Assembly (NCBI GenBank): GCA_003255025.1 | Contig: QANY01006190.1 | Location: 782,317-846,316, forward strand | Origin: Datisca glomerata | Lineage: Eukaryota > Streptophyta > Magnoliopsida > Cucurbitales > Datiscaceae | Direction: 5' to 3' | DNA length: 64,000 nt | Shown: positions 53,801 through 64,000 of the stretch, piece after piece | How the letters are laid out: each line of letters begins with the position of its first letter | How positions within the stretch are numbered: the stretch's first letter is position 1 | Program-made: the position numbers and the translations under genes | The notes under the pieces: model-generated | The model's input: the letters and a program-made list of their open reading frames with translations, nothing else | Databases searched by the model: none | What the model was told of the DNA's origin: nothing

Positions 53801-54033
53801 GCACCATTGCATGATGGGAAAAACACGAAAGTTTCGTTGTTCTCATTGTCCTATAAAAAAGTTCTCGAATGAAAACTTTCTGTGTTGTCTTGCAGCCAGT
53901 AGATCAACATCAGCGGATTTCCTCGTGCTTTGACAAACTTATGGCAGATGTTACACGAAGCTTGGATTCAAAGAATAGGGATAAGTTCACCCAAAACCTG
54001 ACAATTTTCAGGCATGAATTTCGGGTCAAATAA
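35823..54033 (+). CDS. XPO7: Exportin-7 (XPO7 / RanBP16-like) nuclear transport receptor
   Basis: Exons: 35823-36063, 36166-36326, 36856-36921, 38051-38168, 38263-38372, 38466-38561, 39731-39854, 40093-40160, 43663-43749, 43861-44013, 44319-44414, 45910-45969, 46062-46180, 46280-46367, 47358-47462, 47539-47643, 47725-47777, 47892-47955, 48071-48205, 48837-48949, 49030-49123, 49903-50122, 50366-50496, 50848-50994, 51081-51209, 52695-52793, 53372-53410, 53896-54033. They total 3159 nt, 1052 aa plus stop, the usual size. The protein is a HEAT/ARM-repeat RanGTP-binding karyopherin; the N-terminal ~100 residues ([19 protein letters not shown] onward) match the exportin-7 importin-beta-like start, and the end is FRHEFRVK. 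The start is chosen by family alignment; an upstream in-frame Met (35769) lies before the acceptor. All introns are GT-AG; intron 8 (3.5 kb) and intron 11 (1.5 kb) carry transposon inserts. Confidence 0.96.
38735..39010 (+). mobile_element. Possible LINE 3' tail in XPO7 intron 6
   Basis: The end TTTGGAGAATTTCTTATCCT followed by CCAATAACTTTCTTGATG resembles the 3' tails at 42030-42385 and other plant L1 elements. The coding remnant before it is too decayed to confirm. Confidence 0.35.
42030..42385 (+). mobile_element. LINE (L1-type) 3' end in XPO7 intron 8
   Basis: A frame reading [20 protein letters not shown] and [10 protein letters not shown] is the zinc-finger-type C-terminus of plant LINE reverse transcriptases. 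It is followed by the typical tail GGTGGATTACTCATCCTCCA, a T-rich stretch and an A-rich end. 5' truncation is normal for LINE insertions. It lies in sense with XPO7. Confidence 0.65.
44050..44285 (+). mobile_element. LINE (L1-type) 3' fragment in XPO7 intron 10
   Basis: [12 protein letters not shown] and [11 protein letters not shown] repeat the C-terminal motif found at 42030-42385, with an in-frame stop. This is a second, independently decayed copy of the same LINE family, 30 bp before exon 11. Confidence 0.6.
44487..45825. mobile_element. Pack-MULE-like element in XPO7 intron 11
   Basis: Terminal inverted repeats of ~200 bp: GGCTAAAATGCAAAATACAC at 44487, and inverted at 45825. They share TTTGACTAAAATGTAAAATA-type, ATACCCCT and GTTAAAACTAACA segments. 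Flanking 9-bp duplications are TAGACTCTC (44478-44486) and TAGATTCTC (45826-45834), 8 of 9 matching. The interior has no transposase but carries a MYB-like gene fragment on the minus strand. Confidence 0.85.
45312..45567 (-). pseudogene. Captured MYB/SANT-type (DIVARICATA/RADIALIS-like) gene fragment
   Basis: Minus-strand translation gives [34 protein letters not shown], a stop, then [20 protein letters not shown]. The spacing of W...W residues, [12 protein letters not shown] and ALV.DV...SG..ELPDY is the single-repeat MYB/SANT pattern of the DIV/RAD/SRM1 group, which bind DNA as transcription factors. An in-frame TAA and loss of the helix before it show it is dead. It sits inside the inverted repeats of the Pack-MULE-like element. 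Confidence 0.6.
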
Positions 54034-55454
54034 CTCCAATCCCTGTAAGGTAGATCGGGTATTTTATTGCCTGGAGAAATTGTTATCAGATATGCGGGGC
54101 AAAAATATACAAACAAAAAAAGGGGTCTGTTGTGCCGATACCTTTTGGTCAAAAAAGAAATTATTTTGTCCACCCCCGATATGGCAGGTTGAATGAAAAA
54201 GAAGCGGATACTTTAAAGTTCACAGTATCAGTATCGGAAAAGGTATATTTTGATCATATATTCCCTCATTTGGTGGTATTGTATAGTTTTCCTTGTCCAC
54301 AAGAGGGTGATACTAGAAGTAGAGATGCCTCATTTCTTAGAAGATTGCTAAAGGTTTGGGTTATGTGTTAGCTTTATAGGTTGATCTGAAAATCGGTTGG
54401 GGTGGCCAGTATCTAAATATTAGATCAATTCCTTTACAGCTGAGTGGTTTGTGTGTGTAGATGTAGATGACTTACTAATATCCCTACATTGATTGTTACA
54501 TATTCTTTTGTATTGTTGATAACAGAAAGAAAAGCAGTCACTTGGTTCTTGTCTTTATTTGGATTTTGCTCGAACCGATCTAACTTTTATTTTGTACCAC
54601 TATTTTTTTATCCTTCGTGACGGAAAAATTGATATTGGCTGCGAAAAATATACGATACAGATGTCCTGGAGGAACTGAACTGTATGAGATTAGGCTGATT
54701 AATAAATTATTTTTTTTATAAGTATTGCTATTAGGGAGGATTATAATTGTACTGTTTATTTACGGGTTTTATTACTCCTGTGATATGGTGGCCGTGGACC
54801 GTTTGTGGAACATTATGCTCTTCAGCTCCCTTATTCTTTTGCTGTTTAACATTTTTGTAATTTAATATATTCATGCACAAAGGGAAAGGTTGTGCTTGTT
54901 AATCTTGATCCTGGTAGTATTGAAAATGAAGAAGCTTCTTCTTCTTTCTGGGATTTCTGTGTAATTGCAAGTGGATATGTCAATTATAACAAAAATGATG
55001 TTATGACCCAAATAAGCTTGTATTCTTAGTCAACTTAGGTGCCATTTAAAAATATACAAACTGTCTTATGTATGGGAAGGATATGTTGTGTCAAAACATG
55101 GTTCAATTATGGTCGATTATGCTATTCTAGAAATGCCTCTTTCAAGAGTTTTTTTCAATGATTTTTGAATTCTCGAGAGGATTAGTGTGGCTGATTTCCT
55201 ATATTTTCAATCAATTTCGCTTTGTTGCTCAAGATTGCTGTACGATTATTTCAGTGTAAAGGTGAATAAAGATACAATTGCATCTCTTAAGAGCTTGAAA
55301 GCACTTGGAAATATCCAGTGTGAAGGAAGCATCCCTAAATGGAAAAGGCGCAGCCTGGTCGACACTTACACCGGCTTCGAGATATTCAGCCATATCAACA
55401 TCTAAAGATGATAACCTGTACACCACCAGTCAATGATATGTCAGATACAGGCCT

Positions 55455-55690
55455 ATAGAAGGAAATAGATCCCCTCCTGTGGGGATCCCAATAGGAGGGG
55501 ATATGTTCCTTTTAATTGTGACCGTCCATTATGAACGGACGGTCATGATCACCTTGAGGTGATATGACAACTTTTAATTTTTTTCTTTATTCCTTTTTGT
55601 CCTTTTCTTGTTTTAAATCTGGACCGTCCATTCTTTTAATAGACGGTTTAGATTTGACAGAATCTTCTCCTGATCAGTAAGAATAGAGAA
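55455..55690. repeat. MITE-like block with nested short hairpins
   Basis: Contains GACCGTCCATTATGAACGGA followed by CGGTC (a 9-bp-arm hairpin), TCACCTTGAGGTGA, and GATCCCCTCCTG paired with AGGAGGGGAT. A second GGACCGTCCATT with AGACGGTTTAGAT lies near the right end. It is short, GC-richer than its flanks and non-coding. Outer ends were not resolved. Confidence 0.5.
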
Positions 55691-55739
55691 CTCAATTTTA
55701 TGATTAATTTTAAATCTTCGTAATTAAAAACGGTCAATA

Positions 55740-55853
55740 TTTCATATAAAAAATATAAAAATTATTTTTGCATGTAAAACATTAAAAGACATCATTATTT
55801 CATATAAAAAATACAAAAATTACTTTTGCATGTAAAACATTAAAAGACATCGT
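55740..55853. repeat. 58-bp tandem duplication
   Basis: Two copies beginning TTTCATATAAAAAATA (55740 and 55798) run through TTTTGCATGTAAAACATTAA. They differ at only a few bases. Confidence 0.85.
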
Positions 55854-57156
55854 GAAATAACATTTCTGAAGAGTATACGTGAAGCAAACTGTTTATACTA
55901 GAGGCTATGTGGGAAATGAAAAACAAAAATGCAGAGATGTAATTGAATAAGAAAAATTTTCACGGTCAAAAGAAACTGCACGGCAGGAGAGATGATAAAA
56001 GAACTTCTCCTCCTTGGTATATAGGCTGTGTTCTAACAATAGAGGATCATATACTTATTTGCCAAATCTTCAAAGCTAAAGAGAAAACCAGGAAGAAAGA
56101 ATGAACTACAAATAAAATAAACAACCATAAAGAAGAATAAAACAATTAAAAGAGAATGAGAATAAAGGATGTAAAGAAGAAAAATTAGCACATGGCCATT
56201 CATCTTCTCTTTCATTCTTCTTTTAAGAAAGAAGACTTTGGTTACTTGCATTTCAAGCCTATGATCTACTTTCCCCACTATTATAATAGAATATTAGTTT
56301 GCTCTTATTATCGGTTAAGACAATATACCTCCTGATTTTCTTCCATTTTTTCGCAGCCAAGACACTTCACGGGATGTTTTAATATATACTACAAAGTTAA
56401 AAAGCAAATAAAGAAAATTGGCATATAATATATAATAAAAAAAATCAGTGACATCTCTTATAGTTTGCCTAGAGAAGATAGACACATTTATGGTTCAAAA
56501 ATGACAAATAAACTCATCTTTTAAAAATCTGTTAGTTTAAGTGCGAAAAGACAAGATTATTCATATAACTAATCCGATTTAATCATTTTTCTAACCTGAA
56601 ATATAAGTTGACTCAAGTTGTTTCGGGTTTAAGAAATTCTAGTTTGAATATTAAAAGAACGTTTTTTGAAGTTGCAACAAAACAAGTAGTAATTTTTGTG
56701 TACGCATTAATTTAAAATTTAACAGTTCTATATTTTTCTGTTAGTAAAACATAACGCGAACGGAGATCTTTATCATTTCTTCAATCTAAAAGAGTGAATG
56801 TATAATTTAAACAAACTATATCAGATGTCAGAAGATTCATTTTAACATTTGTATTCGTATCTCTTCTTCTATTGTGTATGTTCAATTCACACATTCTCTA
56901 ATTTATCAATAAAAAAAATCAGTTTGTCAAATGTGGGTATATAGATGCTAACAGGTTCAAATGAATATGGAAAAACAAAGAGAAAGCAAAAATATTTTCT
57001 TTTGATTCATATATTAAGATGATACAAAAGAACAATCAGAGATGCTTTATTCTTCACAAGATTCATCTATTTGAGCTTCTTAGCCTACAAATATGAGGTT
57101 TGCTTGAATCAATTGCTTTCACTCCAACTTCCATTGCTTGTGTCATTCACTGTCCT

Positions 57157-60100
57157 ATGACTTCCATGGTTTCCCTTTTCTCTCTCCTCCTTTCGCTCTC
57201 TTTATCTTGCCTTCTTGCCAATGGTTCCAACATCCCAAATCAAATTCCTAAGGTACATATATGTAAACCACACTTAATTGGTAGAATTTTGATAATTGTT
57301 TTAATTTTTGGGTGTAATTTTTTTGTCAAAGGGTATAAATTGTTCAATTCTAGAAGAATTTAGAAACAGAAAATAAGATATAAATAAATTTATGACAATT
57401 TCATTGCAGTTCTTTTTTTTCCATTTTTTTTAAAATTTTTTGGGTGTTTTTGGCAGCATTATGTGGTTTACATGGGAAGTTCATCAGAAGAAAATGCACA
57501 AGCTGCACAGTTAGCTTATATGCAATTATTGTCTTCAATTATACCAAGGTTAGTTATACTCATTTAATGTCTCATGTCATTTATTAATTTTGTCATATTA
57601 TTTTTATCTTATATAATTTATTTATTTTTGATCAAATTTAAATTATAAATGTTAAAGGGAATGAGAAATATGACTCGAACCCACAGCTTCTAAAATAAGA
57701 GTGTAAAGACTTAATTAACTCCGTCAATCTTATTCAAATACACATAATGAATAAATTGATAATAATGCAATATTTTTGGTAAATATATATTAAGCAATTG
57801 TGCCTAAACATGTGTGTCTATATATATGTGTCTGTTTTTTTTAAAGAAAATATATATGTTTTCTTGCTTAGAGAGTTATGATACATTTAATCATTTATTT
57901 CTCCAAAAATTGTTTAAATAGCGAAGAGAAGGAGAGAATAAGTGTACTTCATCATTATAGTCATGCTTTAAAAGGATTTTCGGCCATGCTTACCCCCTCT
58001 GAAGCTTCCATTTTATCTGGTAATTAATTCTCCTTTAATTTTTCTTTTCTATTTTTTATTGTTTATAAATAATGAGTCAATGAAGTCAACTGGCAACCAT
58101 GAATTAATTATACATAAAACAAATGATTATGCTTAAAGCATCAAATAAATTTAATTCCATAGACTCAATAACACGATTATTTTAATAAAAAATTAAATAC
58201 AAATAATACACTTATACTCGCTCGTATTTCTCTTATAAGTTTCACAACATAATTATAATTTTTTATGAACAAATTTTATTTGGTCTGAGCTTAATTCTTT
58301 GCCTATGACAAAAAAACAACGTTATATTTGTACTGTTTTTAAAAAAAACCCCTTATATTTTTTACACCCTAAATTTGACGACAATAATCATTATGTAAGC
58401 GGAATTAATTATGTGATACTCTTTCCAGGATCGTTCTATAAATATTATTATATGATTATGTAAATAAATCTACTGACCAAACGTTTTAGTAAAAGAATAG
58501 AAAGAAATTGTTGAGAAACTTATATATTGAAGAGAAAATTTTAAAAAACATAAAAAGAAAAAAATGAAATTAAGACTCTAATTGTTTTTAACGAAATTTG
58601 ATATTTTTTTATAAAAAAAATGATTAAATTGTTCATTTGATTTTATTTTTTTGAACTTGACTAATGTTACAGAGGGCAATAGCTAAAATATTTTATGAGA
58701 CACTGATATAACAAGTATAAATGTTGATATTAACGTGAGAATTATATAATCTAAAAAAACGTCATATTTCATTAAAAAAAATAGAGTTATTCTAATTTCA
58801 TCTTTTTATTTTGATTCTTTGAAAAACAGGGCATGATGGAATAGTGTCAGTGTTTGAAGATCCAACGCTAAAGCTCCACACTACTCGTTCTTGGGATTTC
58901 TTGGACACAGTATCAGGGATTCGTTATTCTCATCCTCATAATCCTCATTACAACATCTCGAGCGACATCATTGTCGGCGTTATTGACACTGGTAATTCCT
59001 CTCACCTTTCTCATTTCTTACTGTTTTTGCAGTTTGCCCTACTTCACGGAATTTCTTTTTTTGTATTCTCGGAATGCTATGATATTCATGTTCTTCCGTC
59101 GTGAATCACTTATACGTGGAATATCTGATTGAACTATGCCAGATTAGCTAGCCTATTTTACAGTCCTTCGATTAGCTGACTAAGGGGAGTAAATTTATAT
59201 ATTCACATTAACATGAAGTTTGAATTGAAAAAAGTTGTACTGTTCTCATAGCTGATTGGGATGCGTGAACAAAACAAAAAAAATTCAATTAACAGTGTGA
59301 TAGAAAGACTAATTTAAAACAATTGGATTTGGTTGTTAAGGGATATGGCCAGAGTCTCCATCATTTGATGATAATGGGATTGGGGAAATCCCTTCAAGAT
59401 GGAATGGAGTGTGTATGGAGGCGCCTGACTTCAAGAAATCCAATTGTAACAGGTTACCGGTTTGTTCTACTTCAATTTCACAACACGAAAACAATAGTTC
59501 TCTTTCATTAAGGTTTCACCTAATTCATCTTGAACTCTTGTTTTGCATTATAGGAAGTTGATAGGTGCAAGATACTACAGCATTGTACCGCCAAAAAGCA
59601 ATGGGAGCAGCCTTGCCAAAACAAGTGGTTCACCAAGGGATGCTGTGGGACACGGGACTCACACGGCTTCAACTGCCGCCGGATCCCGAGTGGCGAATGC
59701 TAGTTATTATGGTTTAGCACAAGGGACAGCAAGAGGTGGCTCTCCTTCAACTAGAATTGCAAGCTATAAAGCTTGCTCAGGAGAAGGTTGTTCTGGTGCA
59801 ATCATTTTGAAGGCTATTGATGATGCAGTTAAAGATGGAGTTGATATTATCTCTATTTCCATCGGATTGAGCTCTATATTCCAAGCAGATTACATAAGTG
59901 ACCCGATAGCCATAGGAGCATTCCATGCCGAACGGATGAGAGTGATGGTTGTTTGTTCGGCGGGAAATGATGGTCCTGATCCTTACACTGTTGTTAACTC
60001 TGCTCCTTGGATTCTCACTGTTGCAGCTTCTAGTATTGATAGGAATTTCCAATCTGATGTGATTCTCGGGAATGGAAGGACTTTCCATGTAAGATATTGT

Positions 60101-63100
60101 TGTTTTGCTCTTATAATACGTCTTTTTTTTCAGGTCTTTTCCATAATTCTTAGCGGAAAATTCATTTTCTTCCACTTCTTAGGGGTCTGGAATCAATTTC
60201 TCGAACCTTACTCACTCAAAGACTTATCCCCTTGTATTTGGAAAAGATGCCGCTTCTAGTTTCACACCTGAATCGGAGGCAAGGTACGGGAGGATCATCA
60301 TTCTCTGGAAGTTTATTTTGAGAAAATAGCATCCTCATTGTTGTATATGTCACTTTCCTTGAACATATAGGAGCAGACTAGCACTAAAATGCCTTTACTA
60401 TGGTAAAATGAGGGGGAAAACCATTGTTCAATGCTGGTAAAATATTGTAATAATGTTAATAGTCACAATTTCTGTTTTTTCTAACCATGTTACCTCTTCC
60501 GAATGCAGAAATTGCTATCCGGGATCGTTAGATCCAAGGAAAGTTGCAGGAAAGATTGTTGTGTGTGTAGACGAATACGTGTCCGTATCAAGGAGAATTA
60601 AAAAACTGGTTGCAGAAGATGCTAAAGCTAGAGGATTGATTTTGATTAATGAAAATCAGAAAGATGTACCTTTAGATACAGGCATTTTCCCATTTGTAGA
60701 AATTGGTAATGCTGCTGGTTTTCAGATTCTAAATTACATTAACTCAACCAAGTAAGCCTGCATTACTGTCATATTTTTAAGTCCTTTCATCTTGAGAACT
60801 TGTATCTTAATCAGTTTCTTTCTCGTTTGTTTTCGATCGATCATCCAAACATCTTAGTTTTGTTTTTTAGGTACGTTATTACACGATATTCTATTAGATG
60901 TACTACAACAATTAGCAAAGACTTAGGTGTTCTATCTGCAACTACTTATAAATCTTCCTTGTAGAGTTTGAGAATTCAGTTTTTCATTTCACCTAAGCAG
61001 GAAACCAACTGCCACAATCTTTCCAGCAGTTGAAGTTCCAAAATATAAACCAGCACCAAAAGTTGCCTCTTTCTCATCAAGAGGACCATCATTGCTTACC
61101 GAAAATATTCTTAAGGTCATTCTCTTTCCCAGCAAACTTTTGTTCAGTTGCTACGAAGACAAGTATATCTTGAATTTCACCCTAATTATACTTGATGCAT
61201 GTTTAACCTTCTTCTGATTTCAGCCTGATATCATGGCTCCGGGTGTAGCCATATTAGCTGCAGTGATTCCAAAGAATGAACCAGGGAGTTTTCCAGTTGG
61301 AGTGAAACCATCCGGATATGTAATAAGATCTGGAACATCAATGGCTTGCCCACACGTAACAGGGGCTGCAGCATTTATTAAATCGGTGCACCGTCAATGG
61401 ACTTCTTCCATTATTAAATCGGCGCTCATGACCACAGGTACCCTCCTGCAAATCACTTGTTCATTTGAGATAAGTTTACGGACTTAGCACTGTACAGTGA
61501 CTTCTTCTAGACTGCATAAACTCATAATTGGGGTAAAAAAAGAAAAATCACTTGAAATTGACTTCTTTTGGCTAATTAATGTGTTTTTGTTTTTCTTGAA
61601 AATGAGGATTTTGCTTCGACCAAGCATTATGATAAAGCTTGTTCTGCTATGATTTTTTCCATGATGTTTTGATTGCATCGAAAATACTCCGCAGCCCGTA
61701 TTCAAGAAGTATCCATCAGATATTTCTTCCATTTAAAAATGTGTTTTCACATTTCAATTATATCCATCAATAAATTCTGCCAAATCAATATTTTACATGA
61801 TACTCAAACATAGAGATTGAAAATCTAAGAAGTGCCGGCACTTCTATTTGTACATAGTGTCCGACACTAACACGCCAAAGTCGTATCAGGTTTTAAAAAA
61901 AAAAAATTCAGACACGTGTCAGACATGGCATGACACGTTCTTGACACGTGTCGATGCTTTCAAGACGCGTTTTTGATTTTTAAATAATAAAATATAAAAA
62001 GAGTGTAAAATAAAATATAAAGGGTTTAAAATAAAATGAACAATATTTTAACATATAAATAAAGAAAGAGTAAGAGACGAAAATAGACAGAAAAGAAAGT
62101 TATGTTTTACAATATATTAAATTTAAAATGGTATAAAATCATATTTTTTATTGCCAAAACCCGTAAGGTTTAAATTTCTTAAAACTAAAACTCACTCGAT
62201 TAATTGGTTGCATCTCCAATAAATGAGTTATTATAATTCATCTTCTTGATATGATTATACTATAATTTTTTATGTGCGTATCTATTTTCATACTTATAAA
62301 TAGCATTACATACACACACACAGATATATATATCTAGTCGAAAAGCACGCGCTATGCATATGTTGAAGATTTTTAAAATTATACAATAAATTAATTATTA
62401 ACACTGAAAAATAAATACATTAACTTTTAAAATGTTGTAAAGTTAAAATAAAAGAAAATAATAATGATAGTTTCTTATATTTACAATTAAATTATTGCAA
62501 ATAAAATGAAAATTATTACATTTATTATAAAACTAAAAAAACCTAAACAATAACATGATCCTTTACAATTCTAATAACATAATAATATAAAATATTAACT
62601 TTATAAAGTATTAGTAAAAGAATAATTAGTGAATAAAATTATAAATCATTGTTTTGAGGGAGGGAAAGCGTGGTTGACAAGCCACTTCGAGGAGGCGACT
62701 GGCCTGGTCGGGAAGATATTACCGGAGAGCTTCAGTCTCTATGTGAATCTCTTTCTATGTTAGCTAGCGGGATGGTAGTCCCGCTACGACCTCTGACCGT
62801 CCGTCTCGTCTCATCTGGATTTGGCTATACTTTTATGTAGCCAGCTTAACATGAGAGTTTTTAGAAAAAGGCTAAAAAGGCACTCTTCAGTCAGCTCGAC
62901 CCCTTTCTTCCTATTCCGCTTTGCCGCCTATTAAGAGAAGAGGTCCCGTTCAGGCAATGAATTAAATATAAGAAATCTTAATCTTATACTATATTTAGTG
63001 ATGCTTAAATGATAAAAAGGAAAATCAAAAGTTTTTCCCCATTAAGTCCATTTTAATATAGTAGATATATATATATATATATATAAATTATGTATATGTC

Positions 63101-63890
63101 TATAATGTATCCCCGTATCCTACTTTTAAAAAAAAATTACATGTTGGCGTGTCAATATCGTATCATACCCGTGTCACGTGTTGGTGCGGGTGTTTCTTAG
63201 TTGAAAACATTGCTTTTGAGTTGTCCCATTTTAGCTGGGCTTCTTTAATGGATTCTTCAGTTATGATATTAATTTAGAAATATGCACATATAATAGAGGT
63301 GGTTGAACTAATTCTTCTGTTTACACCCTCTTACTGCAGCAATTCAGTACAATAACCTGAGGAAATTTATGACAAACAGCACAAATTACCCTGCAAATCC
63401 ACATGAGATGGGGGTTGGAGAAATAAGCCCTCTCAAAGCTCTTGATCCAGGATTAGTTTTCGAAACTACTATTACAGATCATCTCAGATTCCTTTGCTAC
63501 TACGGTTACCCAAAGAAGATCATAAAGTCATTGTCAAGCAGAAACTTCAACTGCCCAAAAATTTCCAAAGATGAGCTTATCTCTAATCTTAATTATCCAT
63601 CCATCTCGATAAGCAAACTCGATCGACATCAACCCGCGAAAATACTCGAAAGAACTGTCACAAACGTCGGAAATCCAAACTCGACATACGTTGCTAAGGT
63701 GCATTCTCCAATGGGTTTAGCAGTGAAAGTGTTCCCAAGTAAGCTAGTCTTTTCTCAAGGTGTGACAAAGATTTCCTTCAAAGTTTCATTCTATGGCAAA
63801 GTGGCTAACAGTGGCTACAATTTTGGATCTATAACATGGGTTGATGGTACACATTCAGTACGTACAGTTTTTGCAGTAAATGTAGAATAG
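57157..63890 (+). CDS. Subtilisin-like serine protease, SBT5 / CO2-response secreted protease type
   Basis: Exons: 57157-57252, 57457-57548, 57922-58019, 58830-58991, 59341-59452, 59554-60088, 60183-60283, 60509-60751, 61001-61115, 61224-61437, 63340-63890. They total 2319 nt, 772 aa plus stop, normal for plant subtilases. Signal peptide ~1-23 (MTSMVSLFSLLLSLSLSCLL); I9 inhibitor prodomain ~33-113; mature enzyme likely begins TTRSWDFL at 113-114. Catalytic residues: D148 (VIDTG), H220 (GHGTHT), oxyanion N325 (SAGNDGP), S557 (GTSMA). A PA-type insert lies about 370-470 and a fibronectin-III-like domain ends the protein (AVNVE). Family pattern (GLAQGTARGGSPSTRIASYK, INFSNL) fits the CRSP/SBT5 group, which cleaves apoplastic precursors such as stomatal peptides. 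An in-frame Met further upstream (57100) would spoil the signal peptide. The exact ortholog is unknown. Confidence 0.95.
61825..63200. mobile_element. hAT-like non-autonomous element in the last subtilase intron
   Basis: Ends CTAAGAAGTGCCGGCAC (61825) and, inverted, CTAAGAAACACCCGCACC (63200) form imperfect inverted repeats, followed on both sides by GACAC/ACACG-rich subterminal sequence. Flanking 8-bp duplications are TTGAAAAT (61817-61824) and TTGAAAAC (63201-63208), 7 of 8. An 8-bp duplication suggests hAT. There is no transposase. The element makes up most of the 1.9-kb intron 10 and contains a mitochondrial-like block. Confidence 0.6.
62650..62957. other. GC-richer block resembling plant mitochondrial DNA (possible NUMT)
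   Basis: This ~300-bp segment is near 50% GC inside very AT-rich sequence, with abrupt edges. Stretches such as CGGGATGGTAGTCCCGCTAC and GCCGCCTATTAAGAGAAGAG have the look of plant mitochondrial intergenic DNA. No mitochondrial gene is recognised in it. It lies within the hAT-like element, so it was either captured or inserted later. Confidence 0.45.
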
Positions 63891-64000
63891 TTTGATTCTG
63901 ATCTCTCATCCAATACAACCTTCTCTTTTTTCAAGAAGGGAAACAATAAAAATAAAGGATAAATATGCAAATTTGTCTAAAACATGTTGTTTTGTTTATG

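Larger units (their letters stand above)
54034..57156. other. Intergenic region between XPO7 and the subtilase gene
   Basis: The first few hundred bases must be the XPO7 3' UTR. A 72-codon frame at 55187-55405 (ending KRRSLVDTYTGFEIFSHINI) is not recognised. A MITE-like block and a 58-bp tandem repeat are listed separately. GTATATAGATGC near 56937 could serve as a TATA box for the subtilase gene ~215 bp upstream of its ATG, but this is weak. Confidence 0.55.

Noticed and set aside
55187..55405. Small plus-strand gene ending KRRSLVDTYTGFEIFSHINI
   Set aside because: No family recognised, no supporting splice structure, and the opposite strand is open over the same interval. Left as unassigned.

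Overview
This is plant nuclear DNA from a eudicot angiosperm; I cannot name the species. The evidence is three intron-rich genes with GT-AG introns and plant-type products, AT-rich intergenic DNA, and a dense load of plant transposons. No tRNA, rRNA or prokaryotic feature was seen. Three host genes can be assembled exon by exon with the reading frame closing exactly: (1) CDC48C, an NVL/VCP-type double AAA ATPase, minus strand, 7963-12746, 10 exons, 834 aa; (2) an exportin-7 (XPO7/RanBP16-like) gene, plus strand, coding 35823-54033, 28 coding exons plus an upstream untranslated exon, 1052 aa; (3) a secreted subtilase of the SBT5 / CO2-response-secreted-protease type, plus strand, 57157-63890, 11 exons, 772 aa with an intact catalytic triad.

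The rest is mostly mobile DNA. Left end (1-7.7 kb): the LTR and gag start of a Ty3-type retroelement with a 35-bp, eight-unit tandem array in the LTR; a 2.5-kb PIF/Harbinger element with TAA target duplication and a broken Myb/SANT-like gene; and a Pack-MULE-like element carrying the ARM-repeat end of a U-box E3 ligase gene. CDC48C follows, with a second Harbinger relative inserted about 310 bp upstream of its start codon and a 151-bp duplicate of its third exon inside an intron.

The 14.3-30.6 kb block is the most unusual part. A 7.5-kb Mutator-like element (14317-21818, perfect 9-bp target duplication) holds a degenerate MuDR-type transposase and a degenerate DUF1985/Ulp1 SUMO-protease-like gene, transcribed toward each other. 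It is inserted into the terminus of a different MULE-like element (C). Beside C lies a non-autonomous relative of the first (E), and a truncated relative of C (D) lies further right. Each of the two terminal-repeat families carries its own family of short perfect palindromes in arrays: CGTGTAG/CTACACG in A and E, ACTACTTGAA/TTCAAGTAGT in C and D. Between E and D are two decayed copies of a virus-like reading frame, one of which keeps an AlkB-type 2-oxoglutarate/Fe(II) oxygenase domain.

From 30.6 to 35 kb I see only intergenic DNA with a ~753-bp tandem duplication. XPO7 introns hold LINE 3' tails and a second Pack-MULE-like element (9-bp target duplication, MYB/SANT gene fragment). The last large intron of the subtilase gene holds a hAT-like 1.4-kb element that contains a GC-richer block resembling plant mitochondrial DNA. 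The three host genes show no sign of working in one pathway: ribosome/nucleolar AAA ATPase, nuclear export receptor, and apoplastic protease.
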